The notes: generated from the letters alone by a model not told the origin. A DNA stretch of 64,000 nt from Paenibacillus albidus (GCF_014644435.1 NZ_BMKR01000002.1:62001-126000), one strand, 5' to 3'; counted from the first letter of the stretch, positions 1 through 8,668 are shown. Program-made: numbers and translations.

Positions 1-629
1 TAACATGGAACTGAAGTATGAGAAAAATGTTTCCACGTTAACTTGCCCGTTCGTATTATGAGATCAACCAGTTCTTTCTGGTTGATCTCATAATACGATC
101 CAGCCAATATCCCATTCAGTTGCTTTACGATGTCCTTGGCTGGTTTCGCACCTCCGTTTTGAATGACTTCACGGATTCGTGCTTTGACTGCTATACAGGC
201 TTTCTTTTTCGGTGTCATGAGGATGAAGTACCCGGATTTACTTCTGTTCTGAACTCTCCGTAGGTCAAACCCCAGAAAAGTGAAGGCATCGCCTTTCAAG
301 GCATTTACCATTCGGGTTTTCTCCAGGTTGAGTTCAACACCCAGTGGTTTCAATTGTTCGTGCAGCCGCTGCAGTGCCAGTTCCGCCCATCCTCGTTTGC
401 TAGAGTGTCCACTCACAGTGATCAGCATGTCGTCGGCAAACCGATGGTAATTGACGGCTTCGTAGTTCCCTTCCGCCGTAAGCATTCGACCGTTTCGAAA
501 GTCCGCCAGTCCAATCGTCTGCTTCAGCAACACTTCTCCTTGATCTGCGATTAAAAATGCACCGTTAACAGCATTCTGCTCACGAATAGAGGTCAAACAG
601 GCCTCCAAATGCTCGCGCTTTGTCTTCAT
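1..629 (-). pseudogene. Chimeric ORF: serine-hydrolase start fused to group II intron reverse transcriptase fragment
   Basis: The minus-strand frame is open from an ATG at 629, preceded by a GGGGGAG ribosome binding site, down to the window edge. About the first 50 codons (629-480) read like the start of a beta-lactamase-family serine hydrolase (VNGAFLIADQGEVLLKQ) and stop before any SxxK catalytic motif. The frame then changes abruptly, near 477-483, into the C-terminal half of a group II intron reverse transcriptase: YHRFADD active site, then LEKTRMV, TFLGFDLRRV and a thumb-like segment. The palm N-terminus and the maturase and HNH parts are missing. The last codons cross a perfect hairpin. 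I read this as a decayed insertion joined in frame by deletion, and a product is unlikely to be functional. The identification rests on motif recognition; the exact breakpoint is inferred. Confidence 0.6.
51..98. repeat. Perfect 21-bp inverted repeat with 6-nt loop
   Basis: Bases 51-71 are the exact reverse complement of 78-98, separated by TTCTTT. The arms are AT-rich and no T-run follows on either strand, so it is not a typical intrinsic terminator. It lies exactly where the reverse-transcriptase similarity ends, so it may mark the breakpoint of the rearrangement. Confidence 0.7.
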
Positions 630-999
630 TCAGCTCCCCCTACATTTTTTGATTATGTGAAATTGCCCAGTAAAGTTTGTATGAGTGTAATTTCATGATC
701 AGTCAATTCTAGAGTACTTTACATCCGACTCACCGCCTGCTTAATTAAGAAAAGTCTCGACAATCATTCGCAACCTACCAGAATTGGTTGTTCTGGCACA
801 AACAAATTAAATATTATATGATTAAAGTTGTTTTTTTGCGATTGTGCGGCAGGTTCGGACTCTCACTGTTTACTTTTCCCATTTTTGCAGCTTTTCAATT
901 TCAGCTTATCCGGTTGATTTTTGGGGCAGACGGCAGCATGATAATATGGATGGAAAGTCTATGAAATGACAAGCCACAGAGAAAGAGAGGTAGACTGCA
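630..999. other. Intergenic region, no gene seen
   Basis: About 370 bases between the truncated minus-strand ORF and the response-regulator gene, diverging from a common spacer. The right end must hold the promoter of the downstream operon: a TTGATT at 914-919 and a GATAAT at 940-945 are visible, but their 20-base spacing is poor. GAGAGAGG just before 1000 is the ribosome binding site of the regulator. Nothing else was recognised. Confidence 0.4.
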
Positions 1000-1686
1000 A
1001 TGAATTCTATTTTGCTGGTGGAGGATGATTTGAGCCTGATTGACGGACTGGAGTTTTCCCTGCAAAAAAGCGGGTTTCATGTCGATATCGCCAGAACCGT
1101 AAAGGAAGCTCTTCCGATCATAGAGCGGCAATGCCACGATCTGCTCCTGCTGGATTTGACCCTGCCTGACGGCAGCGGTTTTGATATATGCAAAAAAGTG
1201 CGGCAGTCCTCCGCCGTGCCCATCATCTTCCTGACCGCATCCGACGAGGAGGTCAACGTGGTCATGGGCCTGGATATCGGCGGCGACGATTACATTACCA
1301 AGCCGTTTAAGCTGAACGAGCTGATCTCGCGGATCAACGCTCTGCTGCGCCGGTCCGGCCTAAGCCATACACAGCAGACGGTGCTGCAGTCCAACGGCGT
1401 GACGGTCAGGCTGCTGGAAACCCGCGTGTTCAAGGATGACCGCGAAATCGAGCTGACTCCTGCGGAATACCGGCTGCTGTGCCTGCTGATGCAGCATCCG
1501 AATGCGGTGCTGCCCAGAGAAATGCTGCTGGACAAGCTATGGGACAATAACGGCAGCTTTATCGACGACAACACATTGTCCGTCTATGTGCGGCGGCTGC
1601 GCAGCAAAACCGAAGACGACCCGGAGAACCCGCAGTTTCTCCTTACCGCACGCGGTCTGGGCTACAAATGGAATGTGACGAAATGA
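1000..1686 (+). CDS. OmpR/PhoB-family response regulator
   Basis: A cytoplasmic DNA-binding response regulator of 228 residues, the normal family length. The receiver domain (about 1-115) shows the acidic pair VEDD near residue 9, the phospho-acceptor Asp52 in LLLLDLTLPDG, the Thr in IFLTA, and the conserved Lys in DYITKPF. The C-terminal half (about 130-226) is a winged helix with the ELTPAEYRLL and VYVRRLRSK segments typical of OmpR/PhoB effectors. The stop codon overlaps the ATG of the kinase gene as ATGA, so the pair is translationally coupled. The adjoining ABC transporter genes suggest that it controls them, as in Bce/Vra-like peptide-sensing modules, but its target is inferred. Confidence 0.9.
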   Translation: MNSILLVEDDLSLIDGLEFSLQKSGFHVDIARTVKEALPIIERQCHDLLLLDLTLPDGSGFDICKKVRQSSAVPIIFLTASDEEVNVVMGLDIGGDDYITKPFKLNELISRINALLRRSGLSHTQQTVLQSNGVTVRLLETRVFKDDREIELTPAEYRLLCLLMQHPNAVLPREMLLDKLWDNNGSFIDDNTLSVYVRRLRSKTEDDPENPQFLLTARGLGYKWNVTK

Positions 1687-2942
1687 GGGAACAATTGATG
1701 GGGATCATGGTCGGCAAAAATATAAAGCTGCTGTTTGCTGCCATCGCGGCCATCCTGCTCGGCGCGCTGCTTGCCGGGCAATTGACCGTAAAGCTTATGG
1801 CCGACGATTACAAGCAGCGCATGCTCACCCACGATTACGAATTGGCCGGCTATTTGACCGAGAGCGGCCTCCCGCCGCACCGCATCGCCGCCCTATTCAC
1901 CGCCTCCAAAACCGGGGAACAGGCCGCAGCCGGGCAGCGGCTGCTGAATGGCGCCGCCTATAACGGCGACACTCCAATCAGCCTGCTGCCCGAAGTAGCC
2001 GGCTTTCAGCAGAAGTACGCGCTGCTGCTACTCGCCCTGTCCGTCTGTTTCGGGCTGGCGCTTCTTACCGTCCTGCTGCTGTTTATTCTGCGGCAGAACG
2101 CCATGCTGAAACGGGCCAATGCCGCGCTCATCGGCTTTATGGAAGGCGATGTCAAGCTGCGGCTGGACGATCAGGCCGAAGGGAGCTTCTCCCGGCTGTT
2201 TACATCCATCAATATGCTGGCCACCTCCCTGACCGCCCATATCAGCAGGGAAAGACAGAACAAGGAGTTTCTGCGCGACATCATTTCCGACATCTCACAT
2301 CAGCTCAAAACCCCGCTGGCCGCGCTGCTGATGTATGGCGAGATCATTCAGGATGAACGAACCGGAAACGATGTCGTGGACAAGTTTACTTCAAAAAGCC
2401 GGCGCGAACTGCTGCGCATGGAGCATTTGATCCAGAGCCTGCTGAAGCTGGCCAGGCTCGACGCGGGCGCGATCGCACTGGAGCAGGCTGAACAGCCGCT
2501 GCGGGCGGTGCTGGAGGCGGCAATGCAGGGCTTCCGCACCCGCGCGGAGCTGGAAGGCAAGACGGTGGTTCTCACCTGCCGTGGGGACATCCGGCTGAAC
2601 TGCGACAAGGAATGGCTGCTCGAGGCGGTCAGCAATATTGTCAAAAATGCGCTGGATCATACGGAAGCCGGGGACAAGCTGGAGATCGCCGGCGATGAGA
2701 CCCCGCTATTTACCGGAATCACGATCACCGACAACGGAGCGGGCATTCATCCCGAGGATATTCATTCCGTCTTCAAGCGCTTTTACCGGAGCCGATTCTC
2801 CAAAGACAAGCAAGGCGCCGGCATCGGGCTGACGTTGTCCAGGTCGATTGTGGAAAAACACGGAGGCACCATTACCGTAGAAAGTAAGCTCAGCAAAGGA
2901 ACGATTTTTCGCATCGTTTTCCCCAAGCTTACAATTCTGTAA
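1683..2942 (+). CDS. Sensor histidine kinase
   Basis: A membrane histidine kinase of about 419 residues. The start at 1683 is preferred over the longer frame from 1668 because its ATG overlaps the regulator's TGA. Two hydrophobic segments (near residues 14-35 and 112-136) bracket a roughly 75-residue extracytoplasmic loop. A HAMP-like linker follows, then the dimerisation/phosphotransfer helix with His206 in SDISHQLKTPLAAL, and a HATPase_c domain with an N box (NIVKNALDH), a G1 box (DNGAGI) and a G2 box (GAGIGLTLS). The medium-sized loop means this is not the loop-less BceS type. The likely partner is the regulator upstream. Confidence 0.9.
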   Translation: MREQLMGIMVGKNIKLLFAAIAAILLGALLAGQLTVKLMADDYKQRMLTHDYELAGYLTESGLPPHRIAALFTASKTGEQAAAGQRLLNGAAYNGDTPISLLPEVAGFQQKYALLLLALSVCFGLALLTVLLLFILRQNAMLKRANAALIGFMEGDVKLRLDDQAEGSFSRLFTSINMLATSLTAHISRERQNKEFLRDIISDISHQLKTPLAALLMYGEIIQDERTGNDVVDKFTSKSRRELLRMEHLIQSLLKLARLDAGAIALEQAEQPLRAVLEAAMQGFRTRAELEGKTVVLTCRGDIRLNCDKEWLLEAVSNIVKNALDHTEAGDKLEIAGDETPLFTGITITDNGAGIHPEDIHSVFKRFYRSRFSKDKQGAGIGLTLSRSIVEKHGGTITVESKLSKGTIFRIVFPKLTIL

Positions 2943-2981
2943 GCCGCCGTTCACCGGGGTGTAAGGCAGCCATGCTATCAT
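2928..2981 (+). promoter_or_regulatory. TGTAAG repeats before the ABC operon
   Basis: CTTACA-N4-TGTAAG (2928-2943) is followed by a second TGTAAG at 2960, 22 bases (two helical turns) after the first. A TATCAT at 2976-2981 could be a -10 box with no good -35, as expected for an activated promoter. OmpR-family regulators commonly bind such phased direct repeats, so this is a candidate site for the regulator at 1000-1686. Part of it overlaps the kinase 3' end. Confidence 0.35.
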
Positions 2982-3009
2982 CTCATTAAATCAAGCGAAT
3001 GAGGTGTTG

Positions 3010-3693
3010 ATGTTGGATATACTGGTAACCGAACGGTTATGCAAAACCTACGGCAAAGGCGAGACCAGGGTGGATGCCCTGAAGGAAGCTTCCTTTACCG
3101 TAGCCAAAGGAGAATTTGTTTCGATTGTCGGGCCGTCCGGTTCAGGCAAAAGCACACTGCTGAATCTGCTCGGCGCGCTGGATGTACCGACATCCGGCAA
3201 GGTGCTTCTGGATGGCCGCGATATTTATGCGATGAATGAAAATGAATTGTCGGTGTTCCGCAGACGCAACATCGGATTTATTTTTCAGGCCTACAATCTG
3301 GTACCGGAATTGAACGTGGAGGAAAATATTGCTCTGCCGCTGCTGCTCGATTATCAGAAGCCGGATAAACGGCATATTGGCGAGCTGCTTGATATTCTCG
3401 GGCTGACGGAGCGCAGGCATCATCTGCCGAACCAGCTGTCCGGCGGCCAGCAGCAGCGGGTAGCCATCGGACGGGCGCTGGCCACTAAGCCGGTGTTCAT
3501 TCTGGCCGATGAGCCAACGGGCAACCTTGACAGCAAAAACAGCGCCGAAGTCATGAATCTGCTGCGGCTGTCCGTTGCCAAATATCGCCAGACCTTGATT
3601 ATGATCACCCATAATTCCAATTACGCCACCTTTGCCGACCGTGTGCTCGGTGTAGAGGACGGAGTCGTAACCGAGCTTGGAGGCGACCGATGA
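3010..3693 (+). CDS. ABC transporter ATP-binding protein (MacB/LolD-type)
   Basis: The ATPase subunit of an FtsX-type ABC transporter, about 227 residues and cytosolic. It has Walker A (GPSGSGKST), the Q-loop FIFQAYNL, the signature [15 protein letters not shown], Walker B ([12 protein letters not shown]) and the switch His in MITHN. GTG, TTG and ATG codons lie in a row at 3004-3010; the ATG at 3010 is taken because GAGGTG precedes it, although the spacing is short. The stop overlaps the permease start as ATGA. Proteins of this subfamily pair with FtsX/MacB permeases that move peptides, antibiotics or lipoproteins at the membrane, or that sense them for an adjacent kinase. Confidence 0.9.
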   Translation: MLDILVTERLCKTYGKGETRVDALKEASFTVAKGEFVSIVGPSGSGKSTLLNLLGALDVPTSGKVLLDGRDIYAMNENELSVFRRRNIGFIFQAYNLVPELNVEENIALPLLLDYQKPDKRHIGELLDILGLTERRHHLPNQLSGGQQQRVAIGRALATKPVFILADEPTGNLDSKNSAEVMNLLRLSVAKYRQTLIMITHNSNYATFADRVLGVEDGVVTELGGDR

Positions 3694-6113
3694 TCGGCCA
3701 TTACCTGGGCCTGGCCTCCAGGTATCTTGCCGCCCACCGGAAGAAGACCCGCCTCACCATCACTAGCGTGGCCATTGCTGTTGCACTCGTGACTGGTATT
3801 TTCTCCATGCTGGAGGTATTCCTGCAATTTTCCAAAACCCAGATCATCCATGATCGCGGCAACTACCACATTGCGATTATCCAGCCTTCCGAACAAGAAA
3901 TCAATATGCTGGCCAGCCGCAAGGATGTCAACAACGCCGGAAGATGGCTGGACTTCGGACAAGTGAAGGCGAACGAAATAAACGGCGCGGCAAGTGCGAT
4001 AGACCCCTCTTTTGCCAAAAATATGAACATCACTCTGGTTGAAGGCCGCTACCCGACCGGGGACAACGAAATCATGATTGAACAGTGGGCAGCAGACAAG
4101 CTGTACCTGAATACCAAGCTGAACGGGACGGTCAACATCGCTTTTTCCGACAAGATCGTGCGGAATTTCACCGTAAGCGGAATATGCAAAGATTTCGGCA
4201 ATATGAAGGCGAGCGGCAATCCGGGCATCTTTATGTCTATGGCGGCAGCGGATAAGCTGAAAAAAAGCCTTCTTACTAGTGAGTTGTACGTGATCGAATT
4301 CAAAAACCGGGTCAATATTGCTGCTGCAGAAAAAAACATCGCCGAGACACTCGGAATCGACAAAGGCAGAATCGGCCGCAACAACCGTCTCCTGGCCGCG
4401 ATCGGTCAGAGTAAGGGCGGGGCGGCAACACAGCTTTACGTGACCGGCGGTATTTTATTCTGCATCGTCCTGATCGCCGGAGTCATGATGATCTACAATG
4501 CGTTCAACATCTCGGTGATGGAGCGGATACGGCAGTTCGGCCTCCTGAGATGTATCGGCGCTTCTCCAGCCCAGATCAGAAAGCTGGTCAGACGGGAAGG
4601 GCTGGCCATTACCGTCAGGGCCATTCCCATCGGAGTGCTCGCCGGAATGCTGCTCACTTTGGGCTGTTCGGCCATCCTGAAATATTACAATGCCGGTCTG
4701 TTCGCCGATATTCCGTTGTTCACATTCAGCGTTATTGGCATCGCCACTGGCGTCGCTGTCGGGTTCCTGACCGTGTTCTCAGCCGTTCTGCTGCCTGCCC
4801 GCAAAGCCGCCCGCGTCGCTCCAGTCCGTGCTGTAACGGGCAGCAATGACCTGAAAATTTCCGCCCGCAGAAAAAGAGGTTGGTTGACCAAACTGTTCAA
4901 GGCGGAGATTGCAATGGGCATTGGCAATGTTGCCGCCAAAAAGAAAACCCTTATCCTGATGGTCTGCTCCATCGCGGTCAGCATCGTTATGTTCATGGGA
5001 TTCCAGGTCTTTGTTGATTTCCTTCATTCTTCCCTGAAAACGACCAAACCGTACACACCCGACATTTCGCTGGTCGCCAAGCAGGGCGATCTGGACGGCG
5101 CGCTGTACGACAAGCTGCAACAGCTGGACGGCATGAAAAAAGTATACGGGAGAATGTATGGTGATGTTGCCGCCAGTTTTGACGCCTCAAAGCTGAGTGA
5201 AGCCTATAAGAAGGAAATGGGCGGGGTCGATGTTACAGCGGACGGACGTTTTGTTCCGCCTGAGAAGTCCTGGCTGATTTCCTACGATCAGGCGCAGCTG
5301 GATTGGGCCAAGGAGGAATTGCTGGAAGGCGAACTGTCGGAGGAACAGCTTAACGCCCAGAACGGAATTATTGCGGTAGCCCTTCATTACAGGGGCCGCA
5401 GAGCGGATACGACCAGCTTAAAACTCGGCGACAAAGTAACCATTGAGACCAGGGCCGGCTTAAAGGAAATGACCGTGCTGGGAATTGTGCGCTCGCTCCC
5501 TTTCAACAACAAGGAAAAAACATTGACCAGTTTCATTACGACCGAAAAGCTGTTCCGCGAGCTGACCGGAAAAAGGGCCTACCAGGTGATTGATATCCAG
5601 TTGAAGAAGTCCGGCCAGGAGCAGGCTGTGAATGAAATCAAAGCGATGCTGGACAGCGGCACTACTTTTCATGACTATCGCCAGCGAAACGCTGAGCTGG
5701 ATCAGACCTTTTTTACGATGGCCGTGTTTATTTACGGATTTGTAGGAGTCATCGGCTTGATCAGCGTGCTGAACATCATCAACACCATGAACACCAGCAT
5801 CGCCGCCAAAACCAAATATTTGGGCGTCATGCGGGCGGTAGGCATGTCCGGCGCCCAGCTCAGCCGGATGGTGCTGGCCGAAGCCGCTGCCTACAGCCTG
5901 ACCGGCGGGATCGTCGGCTGCCTGCTCGGCACCGCCTTGCAAAAGACACTGATTGAAAGCCAGCTCTCCCGGTTCCAGATTATCTGGGAGATTCCGTACC
6001 TGCAGATCGGCCTCATTCTCCTGCTCGTCCTGGCAGCAGCGGCAGTTTCCGTCATCGCCCCGTTGAAACGGGTGAAAAAACAGGGCATCGCCGAGGTGAT
6101 CGGCTCGCTTTAA
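3690..6113 (+). CDS. FtsX-like ABC transporter permease, two-domain
   Basis: A membrane permease of 807 residues with two FtsX-type halves. Each half has one N-terminal membrane helix, a large extracytoplasmic MacB-like domain, and three more helices. The first helix lies near residues 20-45 and the first cluster near 250-370. After a short basic linker a new helix begins near 415, with the last cluster near 675-795 ending in PLKRVKKQGIAEVIG. The second half contains the FtsX-typical LNIINTMNTSI and the following AVGMSGAQLSRMV. At about 800 residues it is longer than the BceB group (about 650) and closer to duplicated MacB-type permeases. It overlaps the ATPase gene by four bases. The substrate cannot be told from sequence; the kinase pair upstream suggests envelope stress or a peptide antibiotic. 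Confidence 0.88.
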   Translation: MIGHYLGLASRYLAAHRKKTRLTITSVAIAVALVTGIFSMLEVFLQFSKTQIIHDRGNYHIAIIQPSEQEINMLASRKDVNNAGRWLDFGQVKANEINGAASAIDPSFAKNMNITLVEGRYPTGDNEIMIEQWAADKLYLNTKLNGTVNIAFSDKIVRNFTVSGICKDFGNMKASGNPGIFMSMAAADKLKKSLLTSELYVIEFKNRVNIAAAEKNIAETLGIDKGRIGRNNRLLAAIGQSKGGAATQLYVTGGILFCIVLIAGVMMIYNAFNISVMERIRQFGLLRCIGASPAQIRKLVRREGLAITVRAIPIGVLAGMLLTLGCSAILKYYNAGLFADIPLFTFSVIGIATGVAVGFLTVFSAVLLPARKAARVAPVRAVTGSNDLKISARRKRGWLTKLFKAEIAMGIGNVAAKKKTLILMVCSIAVSIVMFMGFQVFVDFLHSSLKTTKPYTPDISLVAKQGDLDGALYDKLQQLDGMKKVYGRMYGDVAASFDASKLSEAYKKEMGGVDVTADGRFVPPEKSWLISYDQAQLDWAKEELLEGELSEEQLNAQNGIIAVALHYRGRRADTTSLKLGDKVTIETRAGLKEMTVLGIVRSLPFNNKEKTLTSFITTEKLFRELTGKRAYQVIDIQLKKSGQEQAVNEIKAMLDSGTTFHDYRQRNAELDQTFFTMAVFIYGFVGVIGLISVLNIINTMNTSIAAKTKYLGVMRAVGMSGAQLSRMVLAEAAAYSLTGGIVGCLLGTALQKTLIESQLSRFQIIWEIPYLQIGLILLLVLAAAAVSVIAPLKRVKKQGIAEVIGSL

Positions 6114-6120
6114 GGAAATG

Positions 6121-6163
6121 ATATCCTGACTCGACATTGGGTTATTGGGTCAGGATATTTTTT
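6121..6163 (+). terminator. Intrinsic terminator of the two-component/ABC operon
   Basis: ATATCCTGAC (6121-6130) pairs perfectly with 6149-6158 and is followed by TTTTT. It begins seven bases after the permease stop codon. Confidence 0.85.
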
Positions 6164-6250
6164 GCTGGAATTGTGAATGGTAATTAATTAGAAAATTTCA
6201 TTAAAGTAGCAATAGGTAAGCCTTTGATGTAATCGCCAGCTTTTCCCCAG

Positions 6251-6292
6251 CTCCGCACGGAGCGTGCCAGTTTCCAAAGCACTCCGCGCTCC
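6251..6292 (-). ncRNA. Group II intron domain V-like hairpin
   Basis: Read on the minus strand, GGAGCGCGGAGTGC pairs with GCACGCTCCGTGC around a TTTGGAAACTG-type centre. It starts with the GAGC seen in group II catalytic domain V and is followed by GGGGAAAAGC and a pyrimidine-rich 3' end. The placement directly downstream of the HNH maturase stop fits. Confidence 0.45.
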
Positions 6293-6346
6293 ATCTAACG
6301 AAAAGTCTCGTTCATAAGTTCCTCGTTACTTCTGGAAATGGGATTG

Positions 6347-7302
6347 TCAGATTGGTTCCAATTCGCATCTGTTGCGGTATTGGTTGATCTTATCCATCAT
6401 AGGCTCGGTTAGTCCAAGCTTATTTAGAAGTACGTCAATCGTCTCTCTGTTCACACAATGGATTAATTTGTGCACATCTTTATGGAGAATGCGCAAATTA
6501 CTGAATTTGTCGCTGCCGCCAAGATGCAGCGGAACGTAGTGATGGCAGTGAACATCGGAAGCGAACAAGTACATTTCCGTAATTTCGCATTTTCCTAGTT
6601 TCATGCTATATCGACTGATTCGGTTATCCATATATTCGATGCTTCGGTTCGGGAGGTTGGATTTCAATAACAGAGATAGCTGTTGTTTGACATCCGGGCG
6701 GAGCTTGCGTGTTATTCCTTCCCTGCCTGCTACCGTAAAAGGGGTGAGTTCTTGACTAAAGTTCAGGGTGTTCAGGGTGTTCAGGGTGTTCACCGTTTTC
6801 ACGTTGGCTAAGGGGAAGAGATATACATTCGCAACCTTGAACGTTCTGAACCCTGTGCTGTAAAATTCCTTGTATGTTGGCGGTGGGTTTGCAGGATGTT
6901 CGTATTTCCCAACCGATTTGAGACGATTGTACATGAAAGCACGCAGATCGTAGGCTAGGCGTGAGAATTCGACACTGACATGTGTTGCCCGACTGAAGTA
7001 GTTATGGATTCCTAACACAAAACTATTGAAGCGGATCGCATTTTGAGCAGTCGGTAAAGCTCGTAGCGCTTGGATGCACTTCTTGGCTTCGGCCTTGAGT
7101 TTCTGCTTTTTACCGGTTTTTATCCCGGTATGTGCGACTCGGTTGTTACCCTTTTATTGGCCCTAATGGTGAAACCCAGGAATTCGGATTCCCTTTTTCG
7201 CAGATTGACGATCTGTGATTTGTCCGGCGAAATCTCAAGTTTCAGGCGGTCTTTCAGGTAGGACCTAACGGCATGACACCATCTTTGAGCGGTCTTCCAC
7301 GC
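6347..7302 (-). pseudogene. Group II intron reverse transcriptase/maturase with HNH domain, 5'-truncated and frameshifted
   Basis: Two frames together give the C-terminal half of an intron-encoded protein. Upstream (7302 to about 7125): SYLKDRLKLEISPDKSQIV and ESEFLGFTIRANKR, the reverse-transcriptase palm/thumb that follows the YADD motif; this frame stops at a TAA in 7119-7130. Downstream (7018-6347, 223 residues in frame): LGIHNYFSRATHVSVEFSRL of maturase domain X, then an HNH nuclease with CEITEMYLFASDVHCHHYVP and NLRILHKDVHKLIH. The start of the protein, including YADD, is missing. A run of NTL repeats in the linker comes from a 9-bp tandem repeat at 6761-6787. Function is lost. Confidence 0.65.
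6761..6787. repeat. Three tandem copies of a 9-bp unit
   Basis: GTTCAGGGT is repeated three times without spacing, followed by a partial fourth unit. It lies inside the maturase-HNH linker and keeps the frame, adding Asn-Thr-Leu units. This fits replication slippage in a gene no longer under selection. Confidence 0.8.
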
Positions 7303-7462
7303 AGGAGTATTGGCGGGATGGTTTCAGGAAACATGGTTCCGTCATTCCCATCCTCGGTTGTAAAGTTAAGATTAGTTCAAGTAATCTCCTGCATTTCACG
7401 CTGTAAGACGCTTATAGCAGAACTTGTCGCACCTGCCCGTTAGCTTAATGAAGCATTGTCAA

Positions 7463-7501
7463 TCTAATACTTTATTTTCTCAGTCTAGAACTTTATTTTC
7501 T
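7463..7501. repeat. Two 18-bp direct repeats, 21-bp period (candidate TnsB sites)
   Basis: TCTAATACTTTATTTTCT (7463-7480) and TCTAGAACTTTATTTTCT (7484-7501) match at 16 of 18 positions. They lie inside TGTCAA (7457) and TTGACA (ending 7508). Tn7-family ends carry arrays of roughly 20-bp TnsB binding repeats, and the position beside tnsB fits. The second repeat now overlaps the truncated tnsB frame. Confidence 0.5.
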
Positions 7502-8261
7502 TTTGACACTGGTTCCTTCAAGTTCTCCACGGTCAGCTGTTAATTTTTGCGGCAAATGGCTGCTCAGCCAGTCCTCTGGATCAATATTAATACCATATTG
7601 AGCACAGAAATTCACTTTATCTGTTGTGGTATTTGCTAATGCCATCATCGCACCAATCCAGCTTGGTCCTTCGAGACCGTTGTAAATCCCCGCAATATAT
7701 CGACTAAACACGTCTATCACAATGTAGATAATAGGTCTCCCAATAATCCATTCCCGACGATATTCGCTGACCAAATATACATCTGCTACAGTAGCATCAA
7801 TTTGAAATCTGGAACCTGGACCAAAACTCTCGTAAGTGGAACTGCCAAGAATGGGGCGGTAATCTAGTGAGAGCCGCTTTTTGCCATGCCTTTGCAGGAT
7901 GCGATGGGATAATTCTTTCACTCATATTTACAGACCACATTTTCCGGGTTATAAAGTGACGAAACAGAGCTAATGACGTTCCTATCTCTAATCCGAGTTG
8001 TTCATCGCAAATGGAGCAACCTCTTGCTATGTTTTCTCCAGAACTTAAACGCTCGGAAAGTATCTTCTGTAGATTTTGAATAACGAAAACGCCTAATTCA
8101 GAAACATCGTCATTGTCATACTCTTTGTGTACCCACTCAATATTCCTGATCAGAATATCAGGCAAATCATGGTCGGTAATAATTCCCCAATCCACATGGC
8201 ATTCTGCCCAATAAACTCGCTCTATTTCAAATTTTGCAATCGTGCGTTCATTTTCCGGCTC
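7493..8261 (-). pseudogene. Fused tnsA'-tnsB' transposase fragments (Tn7-like)
   Basis: From 8261 the frame reads KFEIERVYWAECHVDWGIIT and DILIRNIEWVHKEYD, the end of the TnsA nuclease domain and its C-terminal domain, finishing at RHFITRKMWSVNM near 7935. The catalytic N-terminus is absent: a TAG stands just upstream at 8267-8265. In another frame (7921-7493) comes a piece of the TnsB DDE integrase core: SRFQIDATVADVYLV with the first Asp, IVIDVFSRYIAG, and KLTADRGE with the second. The third acid and the DNA-binding parts are lost. The tnsA end and the N-terminal half of tnsB were joined by deletion, so neither protein can work. Confidence 0.7.
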
Positions 8262-8577
8262 AACCTAGAAATCGGTGCTTGACCAACGGGTTAGCCTCGA
8301 ACGAGCGACCTGTTTGGAACATTGCTACGCTAACGGTTGCGTGCGCTTTCTTATTTGGACGAAACAGCCTCTCTGCCTACGAAAAAACGGGAAATAGGCC
8401 CGCTGGCAACCGTTACATTTTGTAACCCCCCATTTTTAACCAAATAGCGTCACTCACAACCCTGTATAATTTCACCAAAAGAACATTCTCTCTACAACAG
8501 CAATTCAATCCCATTTTAGGAGAATAACTTATACAATTGTTTTTGCAAAATCTAGAGACCTCTCCGAACGCTTCCGG
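8262..8577. other. Intergenic region, nothing recognised
   Basis: About 315 bases between the transposon remnant and the terminator of the glucanase gene. No ORF with a ribosome binding site, no repeat and no opposite Tn7-like end was found on either strand. Confidence 0.5.
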
Positions 8578-8625
8578 AAAAACAAAAGCGACCTGGCGCC
8601 GGTAGAAATACCGGCAGCAGATCGC
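8578..8625 (-). terminator. Intrinsic terminator of the glucanase gene
   Basis: On the minus strand GCGATCTGCTGCCGGTA pairs, with an internal mismatch region, with TACCGGCGCCAGGTCGC around a TTTC loop and is followed by TTTTGTTTTT. It lies 44 bases after the GH87 stop. Confidence 0.85.
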
Positions 8626-8668
8626 CGCTTAAAATACAATGATAGCGGGGCTATATGCGGTTATGACT

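Larger units (their letters stand above)
6206..7432 (-). mobile_element. Internally deleted group II intron
   Basis: On the minus strand the segment begins with GTGCGACAAG (7432-7423), matching the GUGYG start of group II introns. It carries the 3' part of an HNH-type intron-encoded protein and then a domain V/VI-like RNA region ending near GCTAC at 6206. At about 1.2 kb it is roughly half a normal intron of this class. The domain I-IV RNA and the first half of the reverse transcriptase are gone, and the remaining ORF is frameshifted. It cannot splice or move by itself. The ends are inferred from motifs; no exon junction could be verified. Confidence 0.5.
7457..8261 (-). mobile_element. Remnant of a Tn7-like transposon
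   Basis: A deletion derivative holding the 3' part of tnsA, a central piece of tnsB, and at 7457 a possible element end starting TGTCAA, with two repeats of the size bound by TnsB. No tnsC, tnsD or cargo remains and no opposite end was recognised to the right of 8261. The group II intron remnant begins only 25 bases away, so several insertions have stacked here. Confidence 0.5.

Noticed and set aside
5460..6137. Minus-strand 225-codon ORF
   Set aside because: Antisense shadow of the FtsX-like permease; it also runs through the terminator at 6121-6163.
6761..6787. CRISPR-like or regulatory tandem repeats
   Set aside because: Only three 9-bp units without spacers, inside a decayed coding sequence; slippage is sufficient.
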